Source of the DNA: Natrarchaeobaculum aegyptiacum
Lineage (GTDB): Archaea; Halobacteriota; Halobacteria; Halobacteriales; Natrialbaceae
DNA: 64,000 nt
Direction of reading: 5' to 3'
Assembly: GCF_002156705.1 (NCBI RefSeq)
Contig: NZ_CP019893.1
Location: 248,001-312,000 of the forward strand
Part shown: in pieces, positions 25,124 to 34,482 of the stretch
How positions within the stretch are numbered: the first letter of the stretch is position 1
Layout: every line of letters starts with the position of its first letter
The notes under the pieces: model-generated
The model's input: the letters and a program-made list of their open reading frames with translations, nothing else
Database searches by the model: none
Told to the model about the DNA's origin: nothing
Made by a program: the position numbers and the translations under genes

Positions 25124-25486
25124 ATGAGCAAGCAACCACGCAAACAGCGAACCCAGACGGAGCGCGCACCGCTGCACCAGCGCGGAACGCAGCTACACGC
25201 GACGCTGTCCGAAGAGCTCCGCGAGGAGTACGGCACCCGTCGTACTCGCGTCAACGCGGGCGACACCGTCGAGGTCCTTCGCGGTGACCACGCCGGACAG
25301 GACGGCGAGGTTCTCCGCGTCGACCTGCAAGACGGCGTGATCCACGTCGAAGACGTGACGGTCGAGACCGCAGACGGCGAAGAAGTGCCGCGACCGGTCG
25401 ACGCCTCGAACGTCCGTATCACGGATCTCGACCTCTCGGACGACCGTCGTGAGGCGCGCCTCGAGGAACGAGGTGACAACGAATGA
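25124..25486 (+). CDS. rpl24: 50S ribosomal protein L24
   Basis: The 120-aa archaeal uL24 has a basic N terminus ([18 protein letters not shown]), the hydrophobic [14 protein letters not shown] (about 26-39) and the KOW motif [25 protein letters not shown] (about 45-69, partly quoted). It ends ERGDNE, with GAGGTGAC within these codons 7 bp before the overlapping rps4e start (ATGA, 25483-25486). Confidence 0.96.
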   Translation: MSKQPRKQRTQTERAPLHQRGTQLHATLSEELREEYGTRRTRVNAGDTVEVLRGDHAGQDGEVLRVDLQDGVIHVEDVTVETADGEEVPRPVDASNVRITDLDLSDDRREARLEERGDNE

Positions 25487-26235
25487 CGAAACACCAGAAA
25501 CGACTGTCGGTACCGAAGTCCTGGCCGGTCGAACGGAAGACCGACGTCTTCACCGTCAAGGCCGGTGCCGGCCCGCACGGCGAAGACGGCGTACCACTGG
25601 TCGTCCTGCTTCGGGACGTCCTCGGCTACGTCGACTCGACCAAGGAAGCACGATACGCCCTGAGCGAGGACGCGATCCTCGTCAACGGCCAGCCGATCAA
25701 CGACGAGCGCCGACCGATCGGGATGTTCGACATCCTGGCGTTCCCCGGCCGCGAGGAGTACTACCGCGTCTTCCCCGACGAGGGTGGCCGCCTCTCGCTG
25801 ACCGAGATCGACGCCGACGCAGCCAGCAGCCGCCTCGGCAAGATCGAGGGCAAACAGCAGGTTCCCGGCGGCGACACGCAGCTGACTCTCCACGACGGCA
25901 CGAACGTCGTCATCGAAGATGGTTCGGAGTACAGCTCCAACGACTCGATCGTCGTCGACAACGACGACAAATCGATCGTCGCACACTTCCCCTACGAGGA
26001 AGGTGCACTCGTCACCGCCGTCCGTGGCAACCACGGCGGCAAGATCGGTGACCTCGAGCGCATCGACGTCACCCCGGGCAGCGGCCCGAACATCGTCGGT
26101 GTCTCCACCGAGGACGGAGACTTCGAGACGGTCGAAGACTACGTCGTCGTGATCGACGAGAACTTCACTGGCGAGGACTCCTCTTCGGAAGACACGAGCG
26201 GTGAACCCGCGAGCGACGGAGGTGACGACGAATGA
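25483..26235 (+). CDS. rps4e: 30S ribosomal protein S4e
   Basis: The 250-aa eS4 is specific to archaea and eukaryotes. It has the start [19 protein letters not shown], an S4-like RNA-binding segment ([18 protein letters not shown], about 68-85) and a KOW segment ([20 protein letters not shown], about 176-195). The acidic tail ends DGGDDE with GGAGGTGAC in its codons, before the overlapping L5 start (26232-26235). Confidence 0.96.
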   Translation: MTKHQKRLSVPKSWPVERKTDVFTVKAGAGPHGEDGVPLVVLLRDVLGYVDSTKEARYALSEDAILVNGQPINDERRPIGMFDILAFPGREEYYRVFPDEGGRLSLTEIDADAASSRLGKIEGKQQVPGGDTQLTLHDGTNVVIEDGSEYSSNDSIVVDNDDKSIVAHFPYEEGALVTAVRGNHGGKIGDLERIDVTPGSGPNIVGVSTEDGDFETVEDYVVVIDENFTGEDSSSEDTSGEPASDGGDDE

Positions 26236-26768
26236 GCGAGGCAGATACCGGCTTCCACGAGATGCGCGAACCGCGCGTCGAGAAGGTCGTCGTCCACATG
26301 GGCGTCGGTCAGGGTGGTCGTGAACTCGGTCACGCCGAGGACATCATCCAGGACGTCACCGGCCAGCAGAGCGTCCGAACCCTCGCAAAGCGGACCGAAC
26401 CGGACTTCGGCATCCGTCAGGGTGACCCGATCGGGACGAAGGTCACGCTCCGTGGCGACGACGCCTACGACTTCCTCGAGACGGCACTGCCGCTCGCGGA
26501 CATCTCGGCGAACCAGTTCGACGATACCGGGAACTTCAGCTTCGGTATCGAAGAGCACACCGAGTTCCCCAGCCAGGAGTACGACCCGACCGTCGGGATC
26601 TACGGGCTGGACGTCACCGTCAACCTGGTGCGTCCGGGCTACCGCGTCACCAAGCGAGACAAGGCGACGCGATCGATTCCGTCGAGACACCGACTGACCC
26701 CCGAGGACGCGATTCGCTTCCTCGAGGCGGCCTTCGACGTCACCGTGGAGGGCACGGACGATGAGTGA
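26232..26768 (+). CDS. rpl5: 50S ribosomal protein L5
   Basis: The 178-aa uL5 binds 5S rRNA at the central protuberance. Recognisable segments are [19 protein letters not shown] (about 8-26), [29 protein letters not shown] (about 49-77) and the C-terminal [26 protein letters not shown]. It overlaps the S14 gene by 8 bp. Confidence 0.97.
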   Translation: MSEADTGFHEMREPRVEKVVVHMGVGQGGRELGHAEDIIQDVTGQQSVRTLAKRTEPDFGIRQGDPIGTKVTLRGDDAYDFLETALPLADISANQFDDTGNFSFGIEEHTEFPSQEYDPTVGIYGLDVTVNLVRPGYRVTKRDKATRSIPSRHRLTPEDAIRFLEAAFDVTVEGTDDE

Positions 26769-26943
26769 GAGCGAAACTGAAACAGAACAGACGGGCGAGC
26801 ACGCCGCAAAGCGCACGGGCCAGATCGAGGCCTGCCAGCGCTGTGGCCGCAAGCAGGGGCTGGTCGGCAAGTACGACATCAACCTCTGTCGGCAGTGCTT
26901 CCGCGAGATCGCCCGCGACATGGGATTCAAGAAGTACCGATAA
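26761..26943 (+). CDS. rps14: 30S ribosomal protein S14 (zinc-binding)
   Basis: The 60-aa uS14 has two zinc knuckles, CQRCGR (about 24-29) and CRQCFRE (about 43-49), and ends DMGFKKYR as archaeal S14 proteins do. Its N terminus has a Glu/Thr-rich halophilic extension of about 15 residues. Confidence 0.97.
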   Translation: MSESETETEQTGEHAAKRTGQIEACQRCGRKQGLVGKYDINLCRQCFREIARDMGFKKYR

Positions 26944-26944
26944 C

Positions 26945-27337
26945 ATGACCGGAAACGATCCACTCAGCAACGCGCTCTCTGGTATCGACAACGCCGAGAG
27001 TGTCGGTAAACTGAGCCACGAGGTAACGCCCGCCTCGAACGAGATCGGCAGCGTACTCGAGGTCTTCTACGACCGCGGGTACATCGACGGCTTCGAGTTC
27101 GTCGACGACGGCAAAGCCGGTCGGTTCGAGGTCGAACTGAAAGGAGCGATCAACGAGTGTGGCCCCGTCAAGCCCCGCTACAGCGCCGGCGCCGACGACT
27201 TCGAGAAGTGGGAGAAGCGATTCCTCCCGGCTCGAGACTTCGGTGCCCTCGTCGTCACGACGAGCAGTGGCATCATGAGCCACTACGAAGCGCGCGAGCA
27301 GGGGATCGGTGGCCAGGTGATCGCGTACGTCTACTAA
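26945..27337 (+). CDS. rps8: 30S ribosomal protein S8
   Basis: The 130-aa uS8 has [14 protein letters not shown] near the start, [12 protein letters not shown] (about 41-52) and the C-terminal [29 protein letters not shown] (partly quoted) that contacts 16S rRNA. The start ATG 26945 follows the S14 stop by 1 bp. The longer reading that begins inside S14 is out of frame with it and not protein-like. Confidence 0.97.
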   Translation: MTGNDPLSNALSGIDNAESVGKLSHEVTPASNEIGSVLEVFYDRGYIDGFEFVDDGKAGRFEVELKGAINECGPVKPRYSAGADDFEKWEKRFLPARDFGALVVTTSSGIMSHYEAREQGIGGQVIAYVY

Positions 27338-27339
27338 CC

Positions 27340-27873
27340 ATGCGAGTCGAACTGGACATCCCCGAAACCGTAGACGTCGAGACCGACCACCTCGACGTGA
27401 CCGTCGATGGACCGGAAGGCAGCGTCACCCGCCGTCTCTGGTACCCAGACGTGACCGTCGACGTCGAGGACGATCTCGTCGTCATCGAAAGTGAGAACGA
27501 GGACGCAAAGACGAACGCGACCGTCGGAACCTTCGAGAGCCACATCGAGAACGCCTTCCACGGCGTTACCGAGGGGTGGGAGTACAAGATGGAAGTCTTC
27601 TACTCGCACTTCCCGATGCAGGTTCGCGTCGAAGGCGACGACGTCGTGATCGAGAACTTCCTCGGTGAGAAGGCCCCGCGACGAACGACCGTCCACGGCG
27701 ACACCGACGTCTCCGTCGACGGCGAGGTCGTCGTGCTGTCGGGTCCGAACAAAGAAGACGTCGGCCAGACGGCCGCGGATATCGAGCAGCTGACCAAGGT
27801 CAGCGGCAAAGACACCCGCGTCTTCCAGGACGGCGTCTACATCACCGAGAAACCCGCAACCGGAGGTGCCTGA
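27340..27873 (+). CDS. rpl6: 50S ribosomal protein L6
   Basis: The 177-aa uL6 has two duplicated beta-alpha domains, VDVETDHLDVTVDGPEGSVTRRL (about 7-29) and the second repeat FLGEKAPRRTTVHGDTDVSVDGEVVVLSGPNKEDVGQTAADIEQ (partly quoted). The start is ATG 27340. It ends EKPATGGA, with GGAGGTG in the last codons before the eL32 start. Confidence 0.97.
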   Translation: MRVELDIPETVDVETDHLDVTVDGPEGSVTRRLWYPDVTVDVEDDLVVIESENEDAKTNATVGTFESHIENAFHGVTEGWEYKMEVFYSHFPMQVRVEGDDVVIENFLGEKAPRRTTVHGDTDVSVDGEVVVLSGPNKEDVGQTAADIEQLTKVSGKDTRVFQDGVYITEKPATGGA

Positions 27874-27876
27874 TAG

Positions 27877-28626
27877 ATGGCAGACGATTCAGAAGACGGC
27901 GAACCGGAAGTCGAAGCTGAAGACGAGCCAGCGGCCCTCGAGGACATCAGCGGTGTCGGCGAGAGCAAGGCCGAGGCGCTCCGTGAAGCGGGCTACGAGT
28001 CCGTAACGGACGTCAAAGAGGCCGACCAGGACGAACTGGCCGAGATCGAAGGCATCGGGAACGCACTCGCCGCACGTGTCAAAGCCGACGTCGGTGACCT
28101 CGAGGTCACCGAGGAAACCGAAGCCGAGATCGAAGACGAAGCCGCACCCGAGGAAGACGAACCCACAGAGCCGTCCGAGACGGAACTGCAGGCCCGCGGC
28201 CTGACCGAGAAGACGCCCGAGCTGTCCGACGAGGAAGAGCGACTCCTCGCCCGGCGCCGGACGATCGGCAAGCCGCAGTTCAACCGACAGGACTACCACA
28301 AGAAAAAGCGGACGCCGGAATCCTGGCGCCGACCCCGCGGTGGGCTCTCGAAGCAGCGCCGCGGCATCAAGGGCAAGGGTCCGAAGGTCCAGGCCGGCTA
28401 CCGCACGCCCGAGACCGTCCGGGGGAAACACCCCAGCGGTTTCGAGGAAGTGTACGTGGAGAACCCGGACGACCTCGAGGGTGTCGACGGCGATCGCGAA
28501 GCGGTTCGGATCGCCTCCTCGGTCGGTGCTCGCAAGCGCGAGCGCATCGAGGAACTCGCCGAGGCCGAGGAGATCCGCGTGCTGAACCCGACCTACGAGG
28601 AAGTCGAGGTGGAATCCGATGACTGA
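27877..28626 (+). CDS. rpl32e: 50S ribosomal protein L32e with N-terminal helix-hairpin-helix extension
   Basis: The C-terminal half (about 115-235) is the eL32 core: [58 protein letters not shown]. The N-terminal half adds an HhH module (about 18-65; [20 protein letters not shown], then [12 protein letters not shown]) and an acidic linker. The extension is known in haloarchaeal L32e and resembles the tail of PhaC in this window. It overlaps L19e by 8 bp. Confidence 0.96.
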   Translation: MADDSEDGEPEVEAEDEPAALEDISGVGESKAEALREAGYESVTDVKEADQDELAEIEGIGNALAARVKADVGDLEVTEETEAEIEDEAAPEEDEPTEPSETELQARGLTEKTPELSDEEERLLARRRTIGKPQFNRQDYHKKKRTPESWRRPRGGLSKQRRGIKGKGPKVQAGYRTPETVRGKHPSGFEEVYVENPDDLEGVDGDREAVRIASSVGARKRERIEELAEAEEIRVLNPTYEEVEVESDD

Positions 28627-29068
28627 TCTCTCCGCACAGAAGCGACTGGCTGCCGACGTCTTAGACGTCGGCGAGAATCGCATCTGGCTCGACCCCGACG
28701 CGCAGGCAGACATCGCCGAGGCGATTACGCGCGAAGAGATTCGCGACCTCGTCGACGAGGGCCTCATTCAGGCCGAAGTTGCCCGCGGCAACTCCCGCGG
28801 TCGCGCCCGCGAACGGAACGCCAAGCGTGCCTACGGTCACCAGAAGGGCCCGGGCAAGCGCAAAGGCAAGAAGGGTGCTCGCCAGAACCAGAAAGAAGAC
28901 TGGCAAAACAGGATTCGAGCGCAGCGCCGGAAACTACGCGAACTCCGCGACAAGGGTGAGATCACGCCCACGCAGTACCGCGAGCTCTACAAGAAGGCTG
29001 GCGGTGGGGAGTTCCGTAGCGTCCGGTACCTGCTGAACTACATCGACGACAACTACGGTGAGCAATAA
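28619..29068 (+). CDS. rpl19e: 50S ribosomal protein L19e
   Basis: The 149-aa eL19 has [23 protein letters not shown] (about 3-25, partly quoted), the basic globular [20 protein letters not shown] segment and the long C-terminal helix with [31 protein letters not shown]. Stop and L18 start overlap by one base (29068). Confidence 0.97.
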   Translation: MTDLSAQKRLAADVLDVGENRIWLDPDAQADIAEAITREEIRDLVDEGLIQAEVARGNSRGRARERNAKRAYGHQKGPGKRKGKKGARQNQKEDWQNRIRAQRRKLRELRDKGEITPTQYRELYKKAGGGEFRSVRYLLNYIDDNYGEQ

Positions 29069-29616
29069 TGGCGACAGGACCACGATACAAGGTACCGATG
29101 CGGCGTCGCCGTGAGGTCCGAACGGACTACCACCAGAGGTTGCGCCTGCTGAAATCGGGCAAGCCCCGCCTCGTTGCTCGCAAGAGCAACAAGCACACTA
29201 CGGCGCAGCTGATCGTCCCTGGACCTCAGGGCGACGAGACGCTCGCGAGCGCACACTCGAGCGATCTCGAGGAGTACGGCTGGGACGCCCCCACGAGCAA
29301 CATCTCTGCGGCCTACCTGACCGGCCTGCTGGCCGGCCAGCGTGCCGTCGACGCTGGCGTCGAGGAAGCGGTCCTCGACATCGGCCTCAACACGGCAACC
29401 CCGGGCAGCAAGGTGTTCGCCGTCCAGGAGGGCGCGATCGATGCCGGCCTCGAGATCCCCCACAACGACAGCGTACTCGCAGACTGGTCGCGAACGCGCG
29501 GCGAGCACATCGCGGAGTACGCTGAACAGCTCGACGAGCCCCTGTACAGCGGCGAGTTCGACGCGACCGAACTCCCAGAACACTTCGACGAAGTACGAGA
29601 GGCGATTCTCGAATGA
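29068..29616 (+). CDS. rpl18: 50S ribosomal protein L18
   Basis: The 182-aa archaeal uL18 begins [21 protein letters not shown] and continues [20 protein letters not shown], the 5S rRNA-binding region. Length is normal for archaea, which have a C-terminal extension not found in bacteria. It overlaps S5 by 4 bp. Confidence 0.97.
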   Translation: MATGPRYKVPMRRRREVRTDYHQRLRLLKSGKPRLVARKSNKHTTAQLIVPGPQGDETLASAHSSDLEEYGWDAPTSNISAAYLTGLLAGQRAVDAGVEEAVLDIGLNTATPGSKVFAVQEGAIDAGLEIPHNDSVLADWSRTRGEHIAEYAEQLDEPLYSGEFDATELPEHFDEVREAILE

Positions 29617-30266
29617 GTAACTACAACGACGATGGATGGGAACCGGTCACCCGTCTCGGCCGGAAGGTCCAGGAGGGCGAGATCGACTCGATGGACGTTG
29701 CCCTCAACTCGGGGCTCCCGCTTAAGGAACCCGAGATCGTCGACCAGCTCCTCCCCGGACTGGACGACGAGGTGCTGGACATCAACATGGTCCAGCGCAT
29801 GACCGACTCCGGACGCCGTGTGAAGTTCCGCTGCGTCGTCGTCGTGGGCAACCGCGACGGCTACGTCGGCTACGCGGAAGGCCGAGACGACCAGGTCGGC
29901 TCCGCCATCCAGAAGGCAATCGGCATCGCGAAGCTGAACATGATTCAGGTTCCCCGCGGCTCCGGATCGTGGGAGGACCGCTCGGACCGACCGCACTCGC
30001 TGACCCGACGCACGACCGGCAAGGCCGGCTCCGTCGAGGTCGAGGTCATCCCCGCCCCGGAGGGCCTGGGGCTGGCTGCAAGTGACACCGTCCGCGCCGT
30101 CCTCGAGCTCGCAGGCATCGAGAACGCCTGGACCAAGAGCCACGGCAACACGCGTACGACGGTGAACCTCGCGAAGGCGACGTTCAACGCACTCGAGAAC
30201 GCCTCCCAGTCGCGGATTCCTGCCTCGCAGGCAGGCGACCGCGAGGAAGCCGAGGTGAGTGAGTGA
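29613..30266 (+). CDS. rps5: 30S ribosomal protein S5
   Basis: The 217-aa uS5 has the N-terminal archaeal segment [16 protein letters not shown], the double-stranded RNA-binding motif [22 protein letters not shown] (about 69-90, partly quoted) and the C-terminal domain [17 protein letters not shown] through [23 protein letters not shown]. It ends VSE with GAGGTGAG before the overlapping L30 ATG (30266). Confidence 0.97.
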   Translation: MSNYNDDGWEPVTRLGRKVQEGEIDSMDVALNSGLPLKEPEIVDQLLPGLDDEVLDINMVQRMTDSGRRVKFRCVVVVGNRDGYVGYAEGRDDQVGSAIQKAIGIAKLNMIQVPRGSGSWEDRSDRPHSLTRRTTGKAGSVEVEVIPAPEGLGLAASDTVRAVLELAGIENAWTKSHGNTRTTVNLAKATFNALENASQSRIPASQAGDREEAEVSE

Positions 30267-30733
30267 TGAAGGCAGTCGTCCAGGTTCGCGGTGAAGTGAA
30301 CCGCCAGCAGGACGTCCAGGACACTCTGGAGATGCTGAACATTCACAACGTGAACCACTGTGCGCTCGTCCCCGAGACCGACACCTACGTCGGGATGGTC
30401 AACAAGGTCAACGACTACGTTGCCCACGGCGAACCAGACGCCGAGGTGCTCGAGACGCTGCTCGAAAAGCGAGCCGAGCCGCTCGAGGGACGCCAGGCAG
30501 ACGTCGACGAGGAGTGGCTCGCCGAGAACACCGACTACGACGACTTCGGTGCGCTCGCCGAGGCGCTGCTCGCAGAGGAGACGACCCTCCGCGATCAGGG
30601 CATCTCGCCGACGCTCCGCCTGCACCCGCCACGTGGCGGCCACAAGGGCATCAAGAAGCCGACGGCGGAAGGCGGCCAACTCGGAAAGCATACAACAGAC
30701 GAGATTAACGACCTGCTAGAATCGATGCGATAA
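30266..30733 (+). CDS. rpl30: 50S ribosomal protein L30
   Basis: The 155-aa archaeal and eukaryal-type uL30 begins [20 protein letters not shown] and has LHPPRGGHKGIKKPTAEGGQLG near the C terminus (partly quoted). It is about 2.5 times the bacterial length, as in other archaea. ATG 30266 overlaps the S5 stop by one base and is preferred to the GTG one codon earlier. Confidence 0.96.
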   Translation: MKAVVQVRGEVNRQQDVQDTLEMLNIHNVNHCALVPETDTYVGMVNKVNDYVAHGEPDAEVLETLLEKRAEPLEGRQADVDEEWLAENTDYDDFGALAEALLAEETTLRDQGISPTLRLHPPRGGHKGIKKPTAEGGQLGKHTTDEINDLLESMR

Positions 30734-30735
30734 CC

Positions 30736-31236
30736 ATGACGAGCAAGAAACGGCGTCAGCGCGGCTCGCGGACCCACAGTGGTGGCACCCACAAGAATCG
30801 ACGAGGTGCGGGCCACCGTGGCGGTCGCGGTCGTGCCGGACGCAGCAAACACGAGTTCCACAACTACGAACCGAAGCAGAAACACGGCTTCAAGCGCCCA
30901 CAGGGCGCCCAGCCCACCGTCGAAGAGGTCGACGTCAGGGAGCTCGACGAAGACGCGATCCTCTACGCCGCCGAAGGGCTGGCCGAAGAGACCAGCGACG
31001 GCTACGCGATCGACGCTCGCGACGTCGTCGAGGACGGCCACGAGGCCGACGTCGTCAAGGTCCTCGGCTCCGGACAGGTCCGCAACGCTCTCGAGGTGAC
31101 CGCAGACGCGTTCTCCGACACTGCCGAGGAGAAGCTCGAAGCCGCGGGTGGCAAAGCGGTCCTCTCTGAGCGTGCCGAGGCCGACGCGGAAGCCGAGGAA
31201 GACGCAGACGCCGAACAGGAACAGGCTGAGGACTAA
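30736..31236 (+). CDS. rpl15: 50S ribosomal protein L15
   Basis: The 166-aa uL15 begins TSKKRRQRGSRTHSGGTHKN and has the glycine/arginine-rich GAGHRGGRGRAGRSKHE (about 25-41) typical of archaeal L15. The last 30 residues are an Ala/Glu/Asp tail. It is followed by secY after 2 bp. Confidence 0.96.
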   Translation: MTSKKRRQRGSRTHSGGTHKNRRGAGHRGGRGRAGRSKHEFHNYEPKQKHGFKRPQGAQPTVEEVDVRELDEDAILYAAEGLAEETSDGYAIDARDVVEDGHEADVVKVLGSGQVRNALEVTADAFSDTAEEKLEAAGGKAVLSERAEADAEAEEDADAEQEQAED

Positions 31237-31238
31237 CC

Positions 31239-32708
31239 ATGGGATGGAAGGAAGCCGCCGAACCGGTCCTGACGCGGATGCCCGCAGTGCAGCGTCCACA
31301 GAAGCACGTCCCGTTCAAGCGTAAGCTCGCCTGGACGGCCGGCATCCTCGTGTTGTACTTCTTCCTGACGAACATCGCGCTGTTCGGGCTCGACGCCCAG
31401 CACGCCGAGGACATGTTCGGGCAGTTCCGTGCGGTCCTCGCTGGCGAGCACGGCTCGCTGTTGCAGGTCGGTATCGGACCGATCGTCACGGGCAGCATCG
31501 TGATGCAGTTGCTTGGCGGGGCAAACCTGCTTGGACTCGACACGAACGACCCTCGAGATCAGGTGCTCTACCAGGGGCTGCAGAAACTGCTCGTCATCGT
31601 GATGACGGCGCTCACCGCGCTCCCGATGGTGTTCGCAGGCGGCTTCCTGCCGCCCGAATCGATGCTGACGCTCGGCGGGTTCACCTTCGACCAGACGCAG
31701 GTCCAGATGCTGATGTTCCTCCAGATCTTCATCGGCGGCGTCCTCATCCTCTACATGGACGAGGTCGTCAGTAAGTGGGGCATCGGGAGCGGGATCGGTC
31801 TGTTCATCATCGCCGGTGTCAGTGAGATGCTCGTCCGCGGGTTCTTCGCACCCTCTCCGGACGGGGTCTTCTACGACTGGTACCTGCTGGTCACCCAGCA
31901 GGTCGACATCGGGTTCTACACGGTGTTGTTACAGCAGGGTCACGTCATCCCGCTGTTGACGACCATGCTGATCTTCGCGATCGTCGTCTACGCGGAGTCC
32001 GTCCGTGTCGAGATCCCACTCAGTCACTCCCGGGTGAAGGGTGCTCGCGGTCGCTTCCCCGTGAAGCTCATCTACGCGAGCGTCCTGCCGGTCATCCTCG
32101 TCCGTGCGCTGCAGGCGAACATCCAGTTCATGGGACAGATCCTGCACACGGTCGGAGACGATACGACCGCAGCGATCACGCTGTTCGGTCGTGAACTCCC
32201 GTGGCTCGGCGTCTACGATCAGGGCCAGCCCGTCGCCGGGTTCTTCTACTACTTCGCCCCGATCTACTCGCCGAACGACTGGATGTGGTGGACCGGTGCG
32301 GTCACCCAGGAAGCGTGGCAGGTGATGATCCGTGTCTCCGTCGACCTGACGTTCATGGTCGTCGGTGGGGCCATCTTCGCCATCTTCTGGGTCGAGACCA
32401 CCAACATGGGGCCTGACGCGACGGCCCGGCAGATCCAGAACTCCGGGATGCAGATCCCCGGTTTCCGACAGAACGTCGGCGTCGTCGAAAAGGTCATGCA
32501 GCGGTACATCCCGCAGGTGACCGTCATCGGCGGTGCCCTCGTCGGCCTGCTGGCCGTCTGGGCGAACATGCTCGGCACGGTCGGCGGCGTCGAGGGGACC
32601 GGTCTGCTGCTCGCCGTCTCCATCACGTACAAGCTGTACGAGGAGATCGCCGAGGAACAGATGATGGAGATGCACCCGATGATGCGCCAGATGTTCGGCA
32701 AAGAATAG
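31239..32708 (+). CDS. secY: Preprotein translocase subunit SecY
   Basis: The 489-aa channel protein of the Sec translocon has ten predicted membrane helices. It begins with the SecY start region (PVLTRMPAVQRPQKHVPFKRK), followed by a plug region (GANLLGLDTNDPRDQVLYQG) and the cytoplasmic loop VRVEIPLSHSRVKGARGRFPVKLIYASVLPVI (partly quoted). It closes the S10-spc operon, 2 bp after L15. No adk or cmk follows; a converging HalOD1 gene lies downstream instead. Confidence 0.97.
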   Translation: MGWKEAAEPVLTRMPAVQRPQKHVPFKRKLAWTAGILVLYFFLTNIALFGLDAQHAEDMFGQFRAVLAGEHGSLLQVGIGPIVTGSIVMQLLGGANLLGLDTNDPRDQVLYQGLQKLLVIVMTALTALPMVFAGGFLPPESMLTLGGFTFDQTQVQMLMFLQIFIGGVLILYMDEVVSKWGIGSGIGLFIIAGVSEMLVRGFFAPSPDGVFYDWYLLVTQQVDIGFYTVLLQQGHVIPLLTTMLIFAIVVYAESVRVEIPLSHSRVKGARGRFPVKLIYASVLPVILVRALQANIQFMGQILHTVGDDTTAAITLFGRELPWLGVYDQGQPVAGFFYYFAPIYSPNDWMWWTGAVTQEAWQVMIRVSVDLTFMVVGGAIFAIFWVETTNMGPDATARQIQNSGMQIPGFRQNVGVVEKVMQRYIPQVTVIGGALVGLLAVWANMLGTVGGVEGTGLLLAVSITYKLYEEIAEEQMMEMHPMMRQMFGKE

Positions 32709-32847
32709 CCACCTGGCGTCGTCGCACTCGATTTTTCTTTCGCGACTCGCGTATCCGTCACCGGTCCGGATCCAAACTGATCTTACACCCTCGAGCGGCG
32801 GCGCTCGAGGATCGAGGCCGATCGTGAGGTCAACGCTTGGAACAGTA

Positions 32848-33117
32848 CTAGACAGATTCGATACGGATCTCGCCGTCGGACGAAATCGTCACGAGGCAAG
32901 AGTCGTACTCGAACCGAACGACTCCGGTCGTGGCCGTCTCGGCGGGCACGTGGGCAAAGAGCCGGTCCAGTGCGCCGGTATCGATCGCCCCGTGGAGCGG
33001 CTCGAGGTCGGTGACGTCGGTCTCACGGTACGTCGCGATCGCGTCGGCGAGCGTGATACTCAGTGGCACGCCGTCACCTGGGTCGTACCGGGCAATGTGC
33101 GGTCGTGGGTCTTCCAT
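32848..33117 (-). CDS. Small HalOD1 output domain protein
   Basis: The 89-aa protein is a bare HalOD1 domain: a first helix (SITLADAIATYRETDVTDL), LHGAIDTGALDRLFAHV, and a terminal sheet VVRFEYDSCLVTISSDGEIRI. It converges on secY with 139 bp between them. It is a paralogue of the protein at 16512-16970 but lacks the long N- and C-terminal additions. Confidence 0.75.
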   Translation of the reverse strand: MEDPRPHIARYDPGDGVPLSITLADAIATYRETDVTDLEPLHGAIDTGALDRLFAHVPAETATTGVVRFEYDSCLVTISSDGEIRIESV

Positions 33118-33305
33118 TGGATTCTGTGGATCGGTGGTGGGTCAGTTATCAGTCCATCCCCGGTCTCTGAGCGCCGCGCTACGTACGACGGTGGACGAAC
33201 AGTGCGCGTGTATTACGCCTGTTGTGCAATTATCCAGCCCGGTATACTATCGTAACGGCTGATTCAGTCGGATTGAACAGTGTTCGGTAGAGAAGATATC
33301 CGCGG

Positions 33306-34397
33306 TCACTCCGCTGAGTCGATCGTGAGCGGTTCGTGGGTGAGTCGGTAGCCGGCACCGTCTTCGAGGTCGGCGACGCCCGTCACTTCCCTGAACCGAA
33401 TGTCACGTTCCATCTTCGTGACGACGCTGGTGTCGTAGTGGGTGGCGTCGTACTGTGGTGGCTTGCCAGCGGCGCGGCGATCCGCGACGAACGTCTGGTG
33501 TCTGTCGAGTCGTGCGCGTCCGATCGACCGCGAGAGGGCGGGAACGCCGTCGACGCGGTCGTCGAACACTTCGAGGAACGTCTCCTCGAGTTCGACGCCG
33601 ATCGAGTCGCGGCCGGCACACATCGCGGCGAGCGTCGTCGTGCCGGTGCCCCAGAACGGATCGAGGACCGTGTCCCCGTAGGCCGAGTACATGCTGATCA
33701 GCCGGTAGGGAATCTCGAGGGGGTAGGCTGCGGATCGGTCCCGGAGGTCCGCCGCGCGGTCGCTCTCGGCGTCTGCACCGTCGAACTCGAGTGCCTGCAG
33801 TTCCCCGCGAACGTCCGTCCAGACGTCCGTAAACCAGCGGTTTCGCTCCTCCCAGAAGAACGCGGCCTCGTAGCGTCGATCGGCACCGGGTTCGAAGCTG
33901 CGGCGATCGCCGCCCTTGCGAAAGAGCAAGACGTACTCGTGCTCCAGGGTGACGTAGGCGTTCGGGGGCAACGTGCCGCTGCCCATGAACTTGGCTGTGC
34001 TGTTGGTAGGCTTTCGCCAGAGGACGTCCGGAAGGGGGTCGAAGCCCCGTGCTTCGAAGGCCTCGAGGATTCGGGCGTGGTTGGGGTAGACGCGAAAACT
34101 GTCGTCGAGGGTGCGAGTCGCGTCGCCGACGTTGATACAGGCGATGCCGCCGTCGACGAGGACGCGCTCGAGTTCGTCCCACACCTGATCGAGCTGGGCG
34201 TGCATCGCCTCGAACGCCGCCCGGCCGTTCCCGGACTCGAGGGCGTCGCCGATCGACGGTTCGAGGTCGGTAAAGAGGTCGTCCCACATCTCGATCATCG
34301 GGTACGGTGGGGACGTGACGACGAGTTCGACCGACGCGTCGTCGACGCTCGACAGCTGCCGGGCGTCACCGACGACGACCCGGTGAATCGTCTCCAT
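33306..34397 (-). CDS. DNA methyltransferase (N4-cytosine/N6-adenine type), no restriction partner
   Basis: The protein of about 363 aa is an amino-methyltransferase of the beta-type order: the catalytic motif TSPPYPM (about 30-36) is N-terminal, and the SAM-binding FWGTGTTTLAAMCAGRDSIGVELEE (about 250-274, partly quoted) is C-terminal. SPPY suits N4-cytosine methylation. The gene has no restriction endonuclease neighbour. Haloarchaea commonly carry one solitary CTAG-directed methylase, and this could be it, but the target cannot be read from sequence. I start at METIHRVVVGDA (34397), three codons inside the longest frame. Confidence 0.85.
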   Translation of the reverse strand: METIHRVVVGDARQLSSVDDASVELVVTSPPYPMIEMWDDLFTDLEPSIGDALESGNGRAAFEAMHAQLDQVWDELERVLVDGGIACINVGDATRTLDDSFRVYPNHARILEAFEARGFDPLPDVLWRKPTNSTAKFMGSGTLPPNAYVTLEHEYVLLFRKGGDRRSFEPGADRRYEAAFFWEERNRWFTDVWTDVRGELQALEFDGADAESDRAADLRDRSAAYPLEIPYRLISMYSAYGDTVLDPFWGTGTTTLAAMCAGRDSIGVELEETFLEVFDDRVDGVPALSRSIGRARLDRHQTFVADRRAAGKPPQYDATHYDTSVVTKMERDIRFREVTGVADLEDGAGYRLTHEPLTIDSAE

Positions 34398-34482
34398 TCG
34401 ATTCACAGTGGCCGCGTCGGTCCCTTAGCTCCTGCGATGCCCGGTGACCGTCACCAGCACCGAGAGAGTGGGTCGGTGACGA

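Noticed and set aside
18928-32708. Long minus-strand open frames across the ribosomal operon (for example 19043-20341 and 24715-26034)
   Set aside because: They are open because of strong GC bias at third positions of the sense genes, have no starts with promoters and no recognisable domains.
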